A stretch of DNA of 64,000 nucleotides, from positions 744,001 through 808,000 of the forward strand of contig NZ_JAFBCY010000001.1 of the NCBI RefSeq assembly GCF_016907975.1, written 5' to 3'. Below, in pieces: positions 26,797-35,632 of this stretch. Source of the DNA: Methylopila capsulata (GTDB taxonomy: Bacteria > Pseudomonadota > Alphaproteobacteria > Rhizobiales > Methylopilaceae). The translations under genes were made by a program, and so were the position numbers. The first letter of the stretch is position 1. Every line of letters starts with the position of its first letter. The notes beneath the pieces are model-generated. The model ran no database searches and was not told where the DNA came from. It saw nothing but the letters and a program-made list of their open reading frames with translations.

Positions 26797-27693
26797 CTAC
26801 ACTGACGCGAGGCGCGCCGCGAGCGCTTTCGCCGTGGCCACCAAGGCGGTGGTGGCCGGCGTGGTCGGGTCGCGATGCGGCACCACCAGCCCCACCGTGT
26901 GCACGACCTCCGGGTCGACGATCGGGATCGACCGGATGTTCGGCGGCAGGCCCATGACGTCCGTGAAGCTCTGCTGCAGCACGCTCGACCAGGCGCCGGT
27001 GCGGACATGGCTGAGCAGCACGACCGTGTCGTTCGATTCGAGCGTCGGCGAAGGCGAGGCGCCCGCCTCGCGCAGCAGCGTCTCCACGATCCGGCGGTTC
27101 TGCATGTCCGGCGTCAGCAGGCAGAGCGGCAGCCGGCCGACGTCCCGCCAGGTGACCGTCTCCTGCGCGCCGAACTCGCCGTCGGCGGCGGTGATGAGGC
27201 GGTAGCCCTCCCGCCAGATCGGCGTGACGGACACCCGGCCCAGCGGCTCGTTGTCGAGATAGGTGATGCCGGCATCGACCTCGAGATTGTCGAGCGCGGC
27301 GCCGATGTCGAGCGAGGTGCTGCTCAAAATCGTGAAGCGGACGTCGGGGTGCTGCGCGCGGTAGGGCGTGGTGAGCTGCGCCACCATCGGCAGCGCGGTC
27401 GGGATCACCGCGATCCGCAGATGCCCGACGACCCCGCGCTTCAGCGCGTCGATGTCCTGGCGCATGGCGCGGGCGTCGCCGACGATCCGGCGCGCCCATT
27501 CCAGCGCGCGCTGGCCCTCGGGGGTGAAGCCGTGGAAGCGCGAGCCGCGCTCGACCAGGCGCACGCCGAGGGCGTCCTCGAGCTGTTTCACCCCGGCCGA
27601 CAGCGTGGGCTGAGTCACGCCGCAGGTCTCGGCCGCGCGACCGAAGTGCCGCTCCTGTGCGAGGGCGAGGAGAAAGTCCAGCTTGTCGAGCAT
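26797..27693 (-). CDS. LysR-family regulator of the formate dehydrogenase operon
   Basis: A 298-residue LysR-type regulator. The N-terminal winged helix reads LDFLLALAQERHFGRAAETC then GVTQPTLSAGVKQLEDALGV, followed by a linker helix and a periplasmic-binding-like effector domain (about 90-298). It is encoded just upstream of fdsG on the same strand, so control of the fds genes is likely. The inducer, perhaps formate or a C1 signal, is not shown. It is divergent from cstA, so it could also affect that gene. Confidence 0.9.
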   Translation of the reverse strand: MLDKLDFLLALAQERHFGRAAETCGVTQPTLSAGVKQLEDALGVRLVERGSRFHGFTPEGQRALEWARRIVGDARAMRQDIDALKRGVVGHLRIAVIPTALPMVAQLTTPYRAQHPDVRFTILSSTSLDIGAALDNLEVDAGITYLDNEPLGRVSVTPIWREGYRLITAADGEFGAQETVTWRDVGRLPLCLLTPDMQNRRIVETLLREAGASPSPTLESNDTVVLLSHVRTGAWSSVLQQSFTDVMGLPPNIRSIPIVDPEVVHTVGLVVPHRDPTTPATTALVATAKALAARLASV

Positions 27694-27904
27694 CGCATGT
27701 CCACGTCGCGGCCGTCTCGGCGTCCGCGAGCGGGATCATAGCCTTACGCGGGGAAGCGCGCACGCGTCTTGAACGCGATCGGATATTTCGTCACGCGCCT
27801 GTCAGTCGACCGTTTACCTTCATCGACGGATGGGCTTATGGAAGAACGTAAGCGGGCGGAACAATTGAAAAGATGGCGCCCGCGGCTTGGCCGGGAGGGC
27901 CCCG

Positions 27905-29956
27905 ATGACAGCCATACGTTCCCATGCACCCTGGATAGCGCTCGCCCTGATCGGCGCCTTTGCGCTCGGCACCGTCGCGCTCCACCGCGGCGAATCGATC
28001 GGCGCGCTCTGGATCGTCGTCGCGGCGGTCTGCAGCTACCTCGTCGCCTACCGCTATTACGGCCTGTTCATCGCGAACAAGGTGCTGCGGCTCGATTCCC
28101 GATACGCGACGCCGGCGACCCGTCTGAACGACGGGCTCGACTACGTTCCGACCAACAAATACGTGCTGTTCGGCCACCATTTCGCGGCCATCGCCGGCGC
28201 GGGCCCGCTGGTCGGCCCCGTGCTCGCGGCGCAGATGGGCTACCTGCCCGGCACGCTGTGGATCATCGTCGGCGTCGTGTTCGCCGGCGCGGTGCAGGAC
28301 TTCATCGTCCTGTTCCTCTCGACCCGCCGGGACGGCCGCTCGCTCGGCGACATCATCCGCCAGGAGATGGGGCAGACCGCGGGCATGATCGCGCAGATCG
28401 GCATCCTGCTGATCATGGTGATCCTGCTGGCGGTGCTCGCGCTCGTGGTCGTGAAGGCGCTGGTGGGCTCGCCCTGGGGCATGTTCACCGTGGCGGCGAC
28501 GATCCCGATCGCGCTGTTCATGGGGCTCTACGGGCGCTACCTGCGCCCCGGCCACGTCGGCGAGATCTCCGTCATCGGCGTCGTGCTGCTGATGGCCTCG
28601 ATCGTCTACGGCCAGCACGTGGCGGAAAGCCCGACGCTCGCGCCGCTGTTCACCTTCAAGGGCGAGGCCATCGCCCTGATGATCATCGGCTACGGCTTCG
28701 TGGCCTCGGTGATCCCGGTGTGGCTGCTGCTCGCGCCGCGCGACTACCTCTCGACCTTCCTGAAGATCGGCGCGGTCGTGGGTCTCGCCATCGGCATCCT
28801 CGTGGTGATGCCGGACGTGAAGATGCCGGCGGTCACCAAGTTCATCGACGGCACCGGCCCGGTGTTCGCCGGCTCGCTGTTCCCCTTCCTGTTCATCACC
28901 ATCGCCTGCGGCGCCGTCTCGGGCTTCCACGCGCTGATCGCCTCCGGCACGACGCCGAAGCTGATCGAGAACGAGACCCAGGCCCGCTTCATCGGCTACG
29001 GCGCGATGCTCACCGAGAGCTTCGTCGCCATCATGGCGCTGATCGCGGCCTCGGTGCTCGACCCCGGCATCTACTTCGCCATGAACAGCCCGGCCGCGCT
29101 GATCGGCACGACGCCGGAAAGCGCCGCCGCCGCCGTCTCGGCCTGGGGCTTCGTCGTGACGCCCGCCGACCTGACGCTGATCGCCCAGCAGGTGGGCGAG
29201 AGCACCATCCTGTCGCGCGCCGGCGGCGCGCCGACGCTCGCCGTCGGCATGTCGCACATCCTCTCGCAGCTCATCGGCGGCGAGGCGCTGATGGCGTTCT
29301 GGTACCACTTCGCCATCCTGTTCGAGGCCCTGTTCATCCTGACCACGGTCGACGCCGGCACGCGCGTCTGCCGCTTCATGATCCAGGACCTCGTCGGCAA
29401 CGCCGTGCCGTCCTTCCGGGACACCAAGTCGTGGACGGCGAACGTGATCGCCACGGCGATCGCGGTGACGGCCTGGGGCTACTTCCTCTACCAGGGCGTC
29501 ATCGATCCGCTCGGCGGCATCAACACGCTGTGGCCGCTGTTCGGCATCTCCAACCAGATGCTGGCGGCGATCGCCCTGATGCTGTGCACGGTCGCGCTGT
29601 TCAAGATGAAGCGGCAGCGCTACGCCTGGGTCACGATCGCCCCGACGGTGTGGCTGCTGATCTGCACGCTCACCGCGGGCGCCGAGAAGCTGTTCCACCC
29701 CTCGCCCGCCATCGGCTTCCTGGCGCACGCCCGGAAGTTCGGCGACGCGGCGGCCGCGGGCCAGATTCTGGCCCCGGCGAAGACGGTGGAGCAGATGGGC
29801 CGCATCGTGTTCAACGACTACGTCAACGCCGGTCTCACCATCGCCTTCATGTCGGTGGTGATCGCCATGGTGTTCTTCGGGCTGAAGTGGATCTTCATCG
29901 CCCTGAAGTCCGACGGCGTCACCGCCAACGACGCGCACGTCGCGCCGGCGGAGTGA
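27905..29956 (+). CDS. cstA: CstA-family carbon starvation / pyruvate transporter
   Basis: A 683-residue membrane protein with about 16-18 helices, of the CstA/BtsT family that imports pyruvate or peptides when carbon is scarce. Family blocks include YRYYGLFIANKVL, FGHHFAAIAGAGPLVGPVLA and ACGAVSGFHALIASGTTPK. I chose ATG 27905, which has GAGG six bases upstream (ggGAGGgccccg), over an upstream TTG at 27887. The small partner ybdD follows four bases after the stop. The 211-base gap back to lysR shows no clear feature. Confidence 0.94.
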   Translation: MTAIRSHAPWIALALIGAFALGTVALHRGESIGALWIVVAAVCSYLVAYRYYGLFIANKVLRLDSRYATPATRLNDGLDYVPTNKYVLFGHHFAAIAGAGPLVGPVLAAQMGYLPGTLWIIVGVVFAGAVQDFIVLFLSTRRDGRSLGDIIRQEMGQTAGMIAQIGILLIMVILLAVLALVVVKALVGSPWGMFTVAATIPIALFMGLYGRYLRPGHVGEISVIGVVLLMASIVYGQHVAESPTLAPLFTFKGEAIALMIIGYGFVASVIPVWLLLAPRDYLSTFLKIGAVVGLAIGILVVMPDVKMPAVTKFIDGTGPVFAGSLFPFLFITIACGAVSGFHALIASGTTPKLIENETQARFIGYGAMLTESFVAIMALIAASVLDPGIYFAMNSPAALIGTTPESAAAAVSAWGFVVTPADLTLIAQQVGESTILSRAGGAPTLAVGMSHILSQLIGGEALMAFWYHFAILFEALFILTTVDAGTRVCRFMIQDLVGNAVPSFRDTKSWTANVIATAIAVTAWGYFLYQGVIDPLGGINTLWPLFGISNQMLAAIALMLCTVALFKMKRQRYAWVTIAPTVWLLICTLTAGAEKLFHPSPAIGFLAHARKFGDAAAAGQILAPAKTVEQMGRIVFNDYVNAGLTIAFMSVVIAMVFFGLKWIFIALKSDGVTANDAHVAPAE

Positions 29957-29960
29957 ACCG

Positions 29961-30197
29961 ATGCGCCAGGCGCTGCAGTCCGTCCGCCTCAAGCTCGACC
30001 CGCTGGTCTGCGCCTGCCGGGCGGCGCGGGAGACCGCGCATCTGATGGTCGGGGTGCCGGACTACGATCGCTACGTCGCCCACATCCGGGCGACCCATCC
30101 GGAGACGGAGCCGATGACCCGCTCCGCCTTCTTCCGGGACGCCACCGACCGCCGCTACGGCGGCGGCGGGCGGACCGGGGTGATGCGCTGCTGCTGA
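29961..30197 (+). CDS. ybdD: YbdD/YjiX-family small protein
   Basis: A 78-residue DUF466 protein. The family pattern is clear: HLMVGVPDYDRYVAHIRATH then EPMTRSAFFRDATDRRYGG, ending in two cysteines (RCC). YbdD-type proteins are nearly always encoded directly after CstA or BtsT and are thought to assist the transporter. The four-base spacing shows the two are one operon. Confidence 0.92.
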   Translation: MRQALQSVRLKLDPLVCACRAARETAHLMVGVPDYDRYVAHIRATHPETEPMTRSAFFRDATDRRYGGGGRTGVMRCC

Positions 30198-30307
30198 CGG
30201 CCGCGCGCTGACGATCGGGCGGCGGACCGGGGTCTCTCCCGGCCCGCCGTTCTTTGGCTTGCGCCGCCGGCGGCCTCGGGGACCGCGCCTCACGCTCCGC
30301 CGTCGCC

Positions 30308-30392
30308 CCGGGCTTGTCCCGTGGCCCATACCCACGCCGCTCGAGGTTGTCCTGCGCTGGCGGGATGATGGGTTCCGGGGCAAGCCCGGAAC
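30308..30392. repeat. Inverted pair of small GC palindromes
   Basis: GTTCCGGG-GCAAG-CCCGGAAC (30372-30392, perfect eight-base arms) faces an imperfect partner, CCGGG-CTTGT-CCCG, near 30310-30325. The loop of one (CTTGT) is nearly the reverse complement of the other (GCAAG), so they form a head-to-head pair. The pair lies in the gap between convergent ybdD and ampC (30198-30440), which holds nothing else. Confidence 0.6.
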
Positions 30393-30440
30393 GACGGCGG
30401 GATTCCGGGATTCATGGCGTCAAGGAGCGCCCGATCGCGC

Positions 30441-31610
30441 TCAGGGCGCGACGGCGCCGAGCGCGGACAGGATGCGGTGGGCCGCGGCCACGCGGGCGGG
30501 GATCGGGTAGTTCCGGTTCGCCAGCAGCGCCACGCCAACCCCCTGCGAGGGCGCGAAGACGACATAGGCGCCGAAGCCTTTGGTCGAGCCGGTCTTGTCG
30601 AACAGGGCGCCCGGCTCGGGAGGCCGCGGCGGATCGAGCCGGCGCACCGGCTGCGGCTCGAGAATGATCTCCCGCGCGTTCGCCGCCTGCAGGCGCTCGA
30701 GCGTCGCCGGAGGGGCGATCATCTCCCATCCGAGCCCCTGGACCATGGGGCCGACGTCGAAGTGGCCGAGATGGGTGTCGGCGATCGCCCGACGCAGGGC
30801 GTCGTCCAGATCTGCGCCGTTGATGTTCGCGGCGACGAAGCGGATCAGGTCGGAGGCGGTCGTCTTGATCCCGTAGGTCTCGGCGTCGAGCATGCCCGGC
30901 CTCACCCGCACCGCCGCGCCGTCTCCGACGTAGCCCCAGGCGTAGTCGGCCATGCGCGCGGCGGGGACCCGCAGGAAGGTGTTTTTCAGGCCGAGCGGCG
31001 CGAAGATCGCCTCCGGCATGACCGCCTCGAACGGACGCCCGAGACTGCGCGCCGCGATGTGGCCGAACAGGCCGATGCTCGGGTTGGAGTAGAGCCGCCG
31101 CGCGCCCGGCGGAAACGCGGGACGCCAGCCGCGGTAGAAGGCGATCATCGCCTCGGGGGCGTCGACCGCGCCCGGAAACTGCAGCGGGAGGCCGCCGGCC
31201 GCGTAGGTCGCGAGGTCGAGCAGGCTGATCCGGTCGAAGCCCGTGCCGGCGAGCGCCGGCAGCCGATCGCTCGCCATGTCCGACAGCGCGAGCGCGCCGC
31301 GCGCCTGCGCGTAGGCTCCAAGGGTCGCGGTGAAGGTCTTGCTGACGGAGCCGACCTCGAACAGCGTGTCGGCCGTCACCTTGCGGCCGTCCGCCCTGGA
31401 CGCGACGCCGTAGGCGAAGACGCGCCTCTCGCCGCGGACGACGATCCCGACCGCCATGCCGGGCACGTCGTGCTCGGCCATCAGCGCGCGGATGGTGTCG
31501 CCGACAATGCGCGCGAGCGGGTCCTCGTCGGCGCCGGCGCTCGCGCTTCCAAGACAGAAGACGGCGGCGACCGTCGCGAGACGCCGCGCCGCCCGGGCGA
31601 GGACGCGCAT
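30441..31610 (-). CDS. ampC: Class C beta-lactamase (AmpC-like)
   Basis: A 389-residue exported serine beta-lactamase of class C. All three active-site motifs are present: Ser88-Val-Ser-Lys91, Tyr174-Ser-Asn176 and Lys339-Thr-Gly341 in FDKTGSTKGFGAYVVF. The AmpC-typical ending LLANRNYPIPARVAAAHRIL is intact. The first 27 residues form a signal peptide (LARAARRLATVAAVFCLG). The start at ATG 31608-31610 has a perfect AGGAGG five bases upstream. It lies downstream of a Fae paralogue and an AmpG-like permease on the same strand. No ampR regulator gene is adjacent, so classical induction is not evident. Confidence 0.92.
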   Translation of the reverse strand: MRVLARAARRLATVAAVFCLGSASAGADEDPLARIVGDTIRALMAEHDVPGMAVGIVVRGERRVFAYGVASRADGRKVTADTLFEVGSVSKTFTATLGAYAQARGALALSDMASDRLPALAGTGFDRISLLDLATYAAGGLPLQFPGAVDAPEAMIAFYRGWRPAFPPGARRLYSNPSIGLFGHIAARSLGRPFEAVMPEAIFAPLGLKNTFLRVPAARMADYAWGYVGDGAAVRVRPGMLDAETYGIKTTASDLIRFVAANINGADLDDALRRAIADTHLGHFDVGPMVQGLGWEMIAPPATLERLQAANAREIILEPQPVRRLDPPRPPEPGALFDKTGSTKGFGAYVVFAPSQGVGVALLANRNYPIPARVAAAHRILSALGAVAP

Positions 31611-31686
31611 CGGAACCTCCTGCAACTCGGACCGCAACGATGGCGCGGGAGGGAAGAACGCGCCTCCCCTCCCGCGCGGTTCGGAC

Positions 31687-32235
31687 TCAGACCTTACCGT
31701 CGAGGCCCATCTGGTAGTACTTGTGAGTGATCCGCTCCTGGTTCTCCAGCAGCCAGTCGATGGTCGGCTCGTTCGACATGGCCTTCCGGATCGCCTGGGT
31801 CATGCCCTTGCGGTGGATGTCGAACAGGACCTTGTGGTCGAGGTTCTCGACGTCGACGATGGTGGGCGCGAGCCAGACCGAGCAGATGATGCCGAGGTCG
31901 TTGGCCTTCTCCTTCGGGATCAGCCCCTCGCGCACGGCGTCGAGCACGCCGTTCGCGATCGCGAACTGCACCGTGCCCATCAGGATGTTGGTGTAGCGCG
32001 GGTTGTCGACGGTGACCTTGGAGACGCAGAGCGTCACGGGCCGCACCATGATGTCGGTGTTCAGCAGCGCGAACACGCGGGTGTGGCCGGCGACCTGGTC
32101 GCCCGTCAGGGTCGCGAGCGCCGTGCCGACCGGACCGTCGAGTTCGCCGATGACGACTTCGGGCTCGGCCGCGGTGCCGGGAGGCCCGCCGGCGACGAGC
32201 GCCTCGCCGGCGCGCAGGACGATGCGGTTGGACAT
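31687..32235 (-). CDS. Fae-like protein (formaldehyde-activating enzyme paralogue)
   Basis: A 182-residue protein of the Fae fold. True Fae condenses formaldehyde with tetrahydromethanopterin. Shared blocks include GEALVAGG near the start, VTLCVSKVTVDNPRYTNIL, GTVQFAIANGVLDAVREGLIP and the KANDLGIICSVW region. The short segment that in Fae carries the catalytic His (about position 17, within AHIDLIIG as I recall it) here reads AEPEVVIGE, without a His. The C-terminus is extended and diverges (ITHKYYQMGLDGKV). It is therefore probably a paralogue with another role. It sits between ampG (31 bases) and ampC (76 bases). Confidence 0.85.
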   Translation of the reverse strand: MSNRIVLRAGEALVAGGPPGTAAEPEVVIGELDGPVGTALATLTGDQVAGHTRVFALLNTDIMVRPVTLCVSKVTVDNPRYTNILMGTVQFAIANGVLDAVREGLIPKEKANDLGIICSVWLAPTIVDVENLDHKVLFDIHRKGMTQAIRKAMSNEPTIDWLLENQERITHKYYQMGLDGKV

Positions 32236-32266
32236 GAACGTCTCCTTTTAGATCCTTCAGGCGCGA

Positions 32267-33565
32267 TCAGGACGCGGCGTCGGCCGCCGCAGTCCGCGGG
32301 GCCCTGCTTTCGCGCGGAAGCCACAGGCAAAGCAAGAGCGCGGGCAGGCCCGTGAGGAAGGTGATGACGAAGTAGGGTCCGTAGCCGAGCGCCGCGACCC
32401 CGAAGCCGGAGCCGCCGGCGAGCAGGTGGCCCGGAAGCGCGTAGATCGAGCTCAGCACGGCGTAGCGGGTGGCGGAGAACTCGGAGGCCGCAAGCTTCGA
32501 CATGAAGGCGATCAGCGCGGTGCCCGCGACCGCGGAGGCCACGTTGTCGAAGCTGATGGTGGCGGTGAGCATCGCCATGCTGTGCCCGGAGGCCGAGAGC
32601 GCCGTGTAGAACAGGTTGGTCGCGGCCGAGGCGACGATGCCGACGATCAGCACCGTCCGCACGCTGAAGCTCTTCAGCAGGAAGCCGCCGAGAAAGGCGC
32701 CCGCGATGCCGAGGATGACGCCGAAGATCTTGGTGACGTTGGCGATCTCGGGGTTGGTGAAGCCGAGGTCCTTGTAGAGCGGCGACGACATCACGTTGGC
32801 GAGCTGGTCCGGCACCCGGTAGAGCCCGATCAGCGCGAGCGTCGTGAGCGGCGTGGCCGCGACCAGCGCGACCAGGTCGCGCAGCGGCGCGGCCAGCGCC
32901 GAGCCGGCGCTCGTGGGCTCAGGCCGCGCGGCGTCCCGGTCGGTCGAGGGAATGATGGTCAGCGTCAGGCACGCGACCAGCGCCATGACCGCCGCCATCC
33001 CGCCATAGGCGCCGATCCAGCCGAACCCGGTGGCGAGGTAGAGCGCGCCGGCGCCGGCGGTGAGCATCGCCATTCGGTAGCCGAGCTGGTAGGCCGCGAC
33101 CAGCAGGCCCTGCTCGTCCGGCCCCGCCGCCTCGACGCGCCAGCCGTCCACGGCCGCGTCCTGGGTGGCGGAGGCGGCGGCGGTCGCGAAGCAGCCGACG
33201 GCGGCGAGCGCGAGGTTGGCCGCGGGGTCGCCGAAGGCCATGGCGGCGAGGCCGGCCGCGACGCAGACCTGCGCCGCGAAGATCCACGCCCGCCGCCGCC
33301 CCAGCGCCCGGCCGAGCGGCCCGAGGCTGTAGGCGTCCATGGCCGGCGCGATCAGGAACTTCAGGCTGTAGGCGATGCTCGCCCAGGACAGCAGGCCGAT
33401 GACCTGCACGCTGACGCCCGATTCCCGCAGCCAGAACGCGAAGGTGCTTCCGACCAGCAGCAACGGCAGGCCGGAGGCGTAGCCGAGCACGCCCGACGAG
33501 AAGCGCTTCAGGCCGAAGCCGGCGGACCGGGACGGCGCAGGGACGGCGGGCGGCGGATTGGGCAC
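32267..33565 (-). CDS. ampG: AmpG-like major facilitator permease
   Basis: A 432-residue protein with about 12 membrane helices, of the AmpG/PAT branch of the major facilitator superfamily. Family traits are YASGLPLLLVGSTFAFWLRE, GLLSWASIAYSLKFLIAPAM, and SATQDAAVDGWRVE after the fourth helix. AmpG imports anhydromuropeptides for wall recycling; other PAT members move other solutes. The start is GTG 33563-33565 with AGGGAGG six bases upstream; an in-frame extension to 33733 lacks a start signal and is Arg-rich. Being in tandem with a class C beta-lactamase gene favours the AmpG reading. Confidence 0.8.
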   Translation of the reverse strand: MPNPPPAVPAPSRSAGFGLKRFSSGVLGYASGLPLLLVGSTFAFWLRESGVSVQVIGLLSWASIAYSLKFLIAPAMDAYSLGPLGRALGRRRAWIFAAQVCVAAGLAAMAFGDPAANLALAAVGCFATAAASATQDAAVDGWRVEAAGPDEQGLLVAAYQLGYRMAMLTAGAGALYLATGFGWIGAYGGMAAVMALVACLTLTIIPSTDRDAARPEPTSAGSALAAPLRDLVALVAATPLTTLALIGLYRVPDQLANVMSSPLYKDLGFTNPEIANVTKIFGVILGIAGAFLGGFLLKSFSVRTVLIVGIVASAATNLFYTALSASGHSMAMLTATISFDNVASAVAGTALIAFMSKLAASEFSATRYAVLSSIYALPGHLLAGGSGFGVAALGYGPYFVITFLTGLPALLLCLWLPRESRAPRTAAADAAS

Positions 33566-33726
33566 GGACGACCTCCCTGGCCGAGCAATGTCGCGGGGCG
33601 CGCTCCCGGCGGCGATTCGCGGCCGGGAGCGCGTGGCCTCCTTCCTAACCCATCCCTGCGCGCCCGCGCGCCCGCCATCCGTCGCACGCGGTTCACAGGC
33701 CGCGGAGGTGGTCCGCGGATTTAATG

Positions 33727-33757
33727 TTGACATGTTCTATGGAATGTATGGGTATAT
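33727..33757 (+). promoter_or_regulatory. Likely promoter of the sulfonate operon
   Basis: In the 325-base gap between divergent ampG and ssuA (33566-33890) an AT-rich patch carries a perfect -35 box TTGACA (33727-33732) and GTATAT (33752-33757), spaced 19 bases. The spacing is long, so an activator may assist. An ATG at 33732 inside the patch opens a 39-codon frame to a stop at 33851, without a ribosome binding site. The ampG side of the gap has an imperfect GC hairpin near 33605-33630. Confidence 0.5.
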
Positions 33758-33890
33758 CTCGGTGGCGGCGACGATCGCGGCCGACCGACCCACGCCGAGG
33801 CCCCGATCCGATGTGCTGTCGACCTTCGCGCTGACCGACGTTCCCGCCTGAAACGCCGCCGTCCGTATCGAGCGCTCCGTCGCTCCGGAC

Positions 33891-34850
33891 ATGAAACCCG
33901 AGATTAACCGCATGTTAACCCGCCGCACCGCGCTCGGAGCGCTCGCCGCCGCATCCGCCGCCCCCTTCGCCCGCCCCGCGCGCGCCGACGCGAAGACGAT
34001 CCGGATCGGCCTGCAGAAGAACGGCGTCTTCCTGATCGCCAAGACCCGCCGCGCTCTGGAAGAGCGGTTCGCGGCCGAGGGCGTGACGATCGAATGGCTC
34101 GAGTTCACCTTCGGCCCGCCGCTGCTGGAGGCGCTGAACGTCGGCTCGATCGACGTCGGAACCACCGGCGACGCCCCCCCGATCTTCGCCCAGGCCGCCC
34201 GCGCGCGCTTCGTCTACGCCGCGACCTATCCCGCCTCCGGCGCCGCGATCCTCGTCCCGAAGGACTCGCCGCTCCGTTCCGTCGCCGAGCTCAAGGGCAA
34301 GCGGATCGCGATCCCGAAGGGCTCCAGCGCCCACAACGTCGCGGTTCAGCTGATTGAAAAGGCTGGCCTTTCGTTCGACGACGTGACGGCCGCCTACCTG
34401 CCGCCCGCCGACGGCCAGGCCGCCTTCTCCCGCGGGGCGGTCGACGCCTGGGCGGTGTGGGACCCGTTCTTCGCCATCGCCGAGCAGACGCTCGGCGCCC
34501 GCGTGCTCGCCTCCAGCGCCGACGCCGGCCCCCAGAACGGCTTCACCCTCGCCAACCGCGGCTTCGCGACCGAGAACCCCTCGCTGCTGAAGGCGGTGAT
34601 CGAGGAGTTCGCCTGCGTCGGGACCTGGGCCGACGCCCACAAGGACGAGGTGGCCGATCTCTTCGCCGCCGCCACCAAGACCCCGGTCGAGGCGCAGCGC
34701 CGCGCCCAGACCCGCACCGGCTACGCCGTGAGGCCGATCACCCCCGACATCGTCGCGACCCAGCAGGCCAACGCCGACCGCTTCCACCGCCTGGGGCTGA
34801 TCCCCACGCCGGTGGTCGTCGCCGACGCGGTCTGGACCGCGGGAGCCTGA
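33891..34850 (+). CDS. ssuA: Sulfonate ABC transporter substrate-binding protein (first copy)
   Basis: A 319-residue periplasmic binding protein of the SsuA/TauA type, which captures aliphatic sulfonates. The N-terminus has a twin-arginine-like signal (LTRRTALGALAAASAAPFA). The domain shows [50 protein letters not shown] and VDAWAVWDPFFAIAE. An in-frame ATG at 33912 would give a shorter signal and is possible. It is the first gene of a seven-gene operon. Its sequence is clearly related to, but distinct from, the second SsuA downstream. Confidence 0.92.
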   Translation: MKPEINRMLTRRTALGALAAASAAPFARPARADAKTIRIGLQKNGVFLIAKTRRALEERFAAEGVTIEWLEFTFGPPLLEALNVGSIDVGTTGDAPPIFAQAARARFVYAATYPASGAAILVPKDSPLRSVAELKGKRIAIPKGSSAHNVAVQLIEKAGLSFDDVTAAYLPPADGQAAFSRGAVDAWAVWDPFFAIAEQTLGARVLASSADAGPQNGFTLANRGFATENPSLLKAVIEEFACVGTWADAHKDEVADLFAAATKTPVEAQRRAQTRTGYAVRPITPDIVATQQANADRFHRLGLIPTPVVVADAVWTAGA

Positions 34851-34852
34851 CC

Positions 34853-35620
34853 ATGCGCTTCGACGCCAAGAACCTCCTGGCCTTCGTCATTCCGGTCGGG
34901 CTCATCGTGGTGTGGCAGGGCCTCTCCCTACTCGGCGAGGTGCCGCCCGAAGTGCTGCCGGCGCCGACCGACGTGGTGGCGGCCGGCTGGCGGCTCGGCG
35001 CCTCCGGCGAGCTCTGGAGCAACATCGCCATCAGCGCCTGGCGCGCCGGCGTCGGCTTCCTGATCGGCGGCGGCATAGGCTTCGCCTTCGGTCTCGCCAA
35101 CGGCCTGTCCAAGCTCTCCGAGCGGCTGACCGACCCGACCCTGCAGATGATCCGGACCATCCCGCACCTCGCGATGATCCCGCTCGTCATCCTGTGGTTC
35201 GGCATCGACGAGACCGCCAAGATCTTCCTCGTGGCGCTCGGCGTGTCGTTTCCGATCTACCTCAACACCTTGCACGGCGTGCGCACGGTGGACGCCCAGC
35301 TGGTCGAGATGGGCCGCGCCTACGGCATGACGAGCCGCGAGCTGTTCTTCCGCGTGGTGCTGCTGGGCGCCCTGCCCTCGATCTTCGTCGGCCTGCGCTA
35401 CGCCCTCGGCATCATGTGGCTGACGCTGATCGTCGCCGAGACGATCTCGGCCTCCTCGGGCCTCGGCTACATGGCGATGAACGCCCGCGAGTTCATGCTG
35501 GTCGACGTCGTTGTGCTGTCGATCGTGATCTACGCCCTGCTCGGAAAGCTCGCCGACAGCGTCGCCCGCTGGCTGGAGCGCGCGACCCTCTCCTGGCACC
35601 CCGCCTACCTCGCCCGCTGA
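34853..35620 (+). CDS. ssuC: Sulfonate ABC transporter permease
   Basis: A 255-residue inner-membrane permease with about six helices. The EAA-type loop that docks the ATPase is present (EMGRAYGMTSRELFFRVVLL with LPSIFVGLRYALG). It begins two bases after the ssuA stop with GGGAG upstream. The sequence from MRFDAKNLLAFVIP onward matches the SsuC/TauC family; longer upstream readings are only overlap with ssuA. Confidence 0.94.
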   Translation: MRFDAKNLLAFVIPVGLIVVWQGLSLLGEVPPEVLPAPTDVVAAGWRLGASGELWSNIAISAWRAGVGFLIGGGIGFAFGLANGLSKLSERLTDPTLQMIRTIPHLAMIPLVILWFGIDETAKIFLVALGVSFPIYLNTLHGVRTVDAQLVEMGRAYGMTSRELFFRVVLLGALPSIFVGLRYALGIMWLTLIVAETISASSGLGYMAMNAREFMLVDVVVLSIVIYALLGKLADSVARWLERATLSWHPAYLAR

Positions 35621-35632
35621 AGGACGTTCCGC

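Noticed and set aside
27836-29992. About 718-codon minus-strand frame over cstA
   Set aside because: Antisense shadow of cstA; the composition is repetitive His/Asp/Arg and there is no ribosome binding site.
30441-31610. An AmpR regulator beside ampC
   Set aside because: Looked for a divergent LysR-type gene; the only LysR gene is about 3 kb away beside fdsG and fits formate control better.
33566-33733. Longer start for the AmpG-like permease
   Set aside because: The extension is Arg/Ala/Ser-rich without homology; GTG 33565 has AGGGAGG at the right distance.
33732-33851. Short 39-codon frame (MFYGMYGYISVA...) before ssuA as a leader peptide
   Set aside because: No ribosome binding site and it lies across the -10 region; noted in the promoter entry only.
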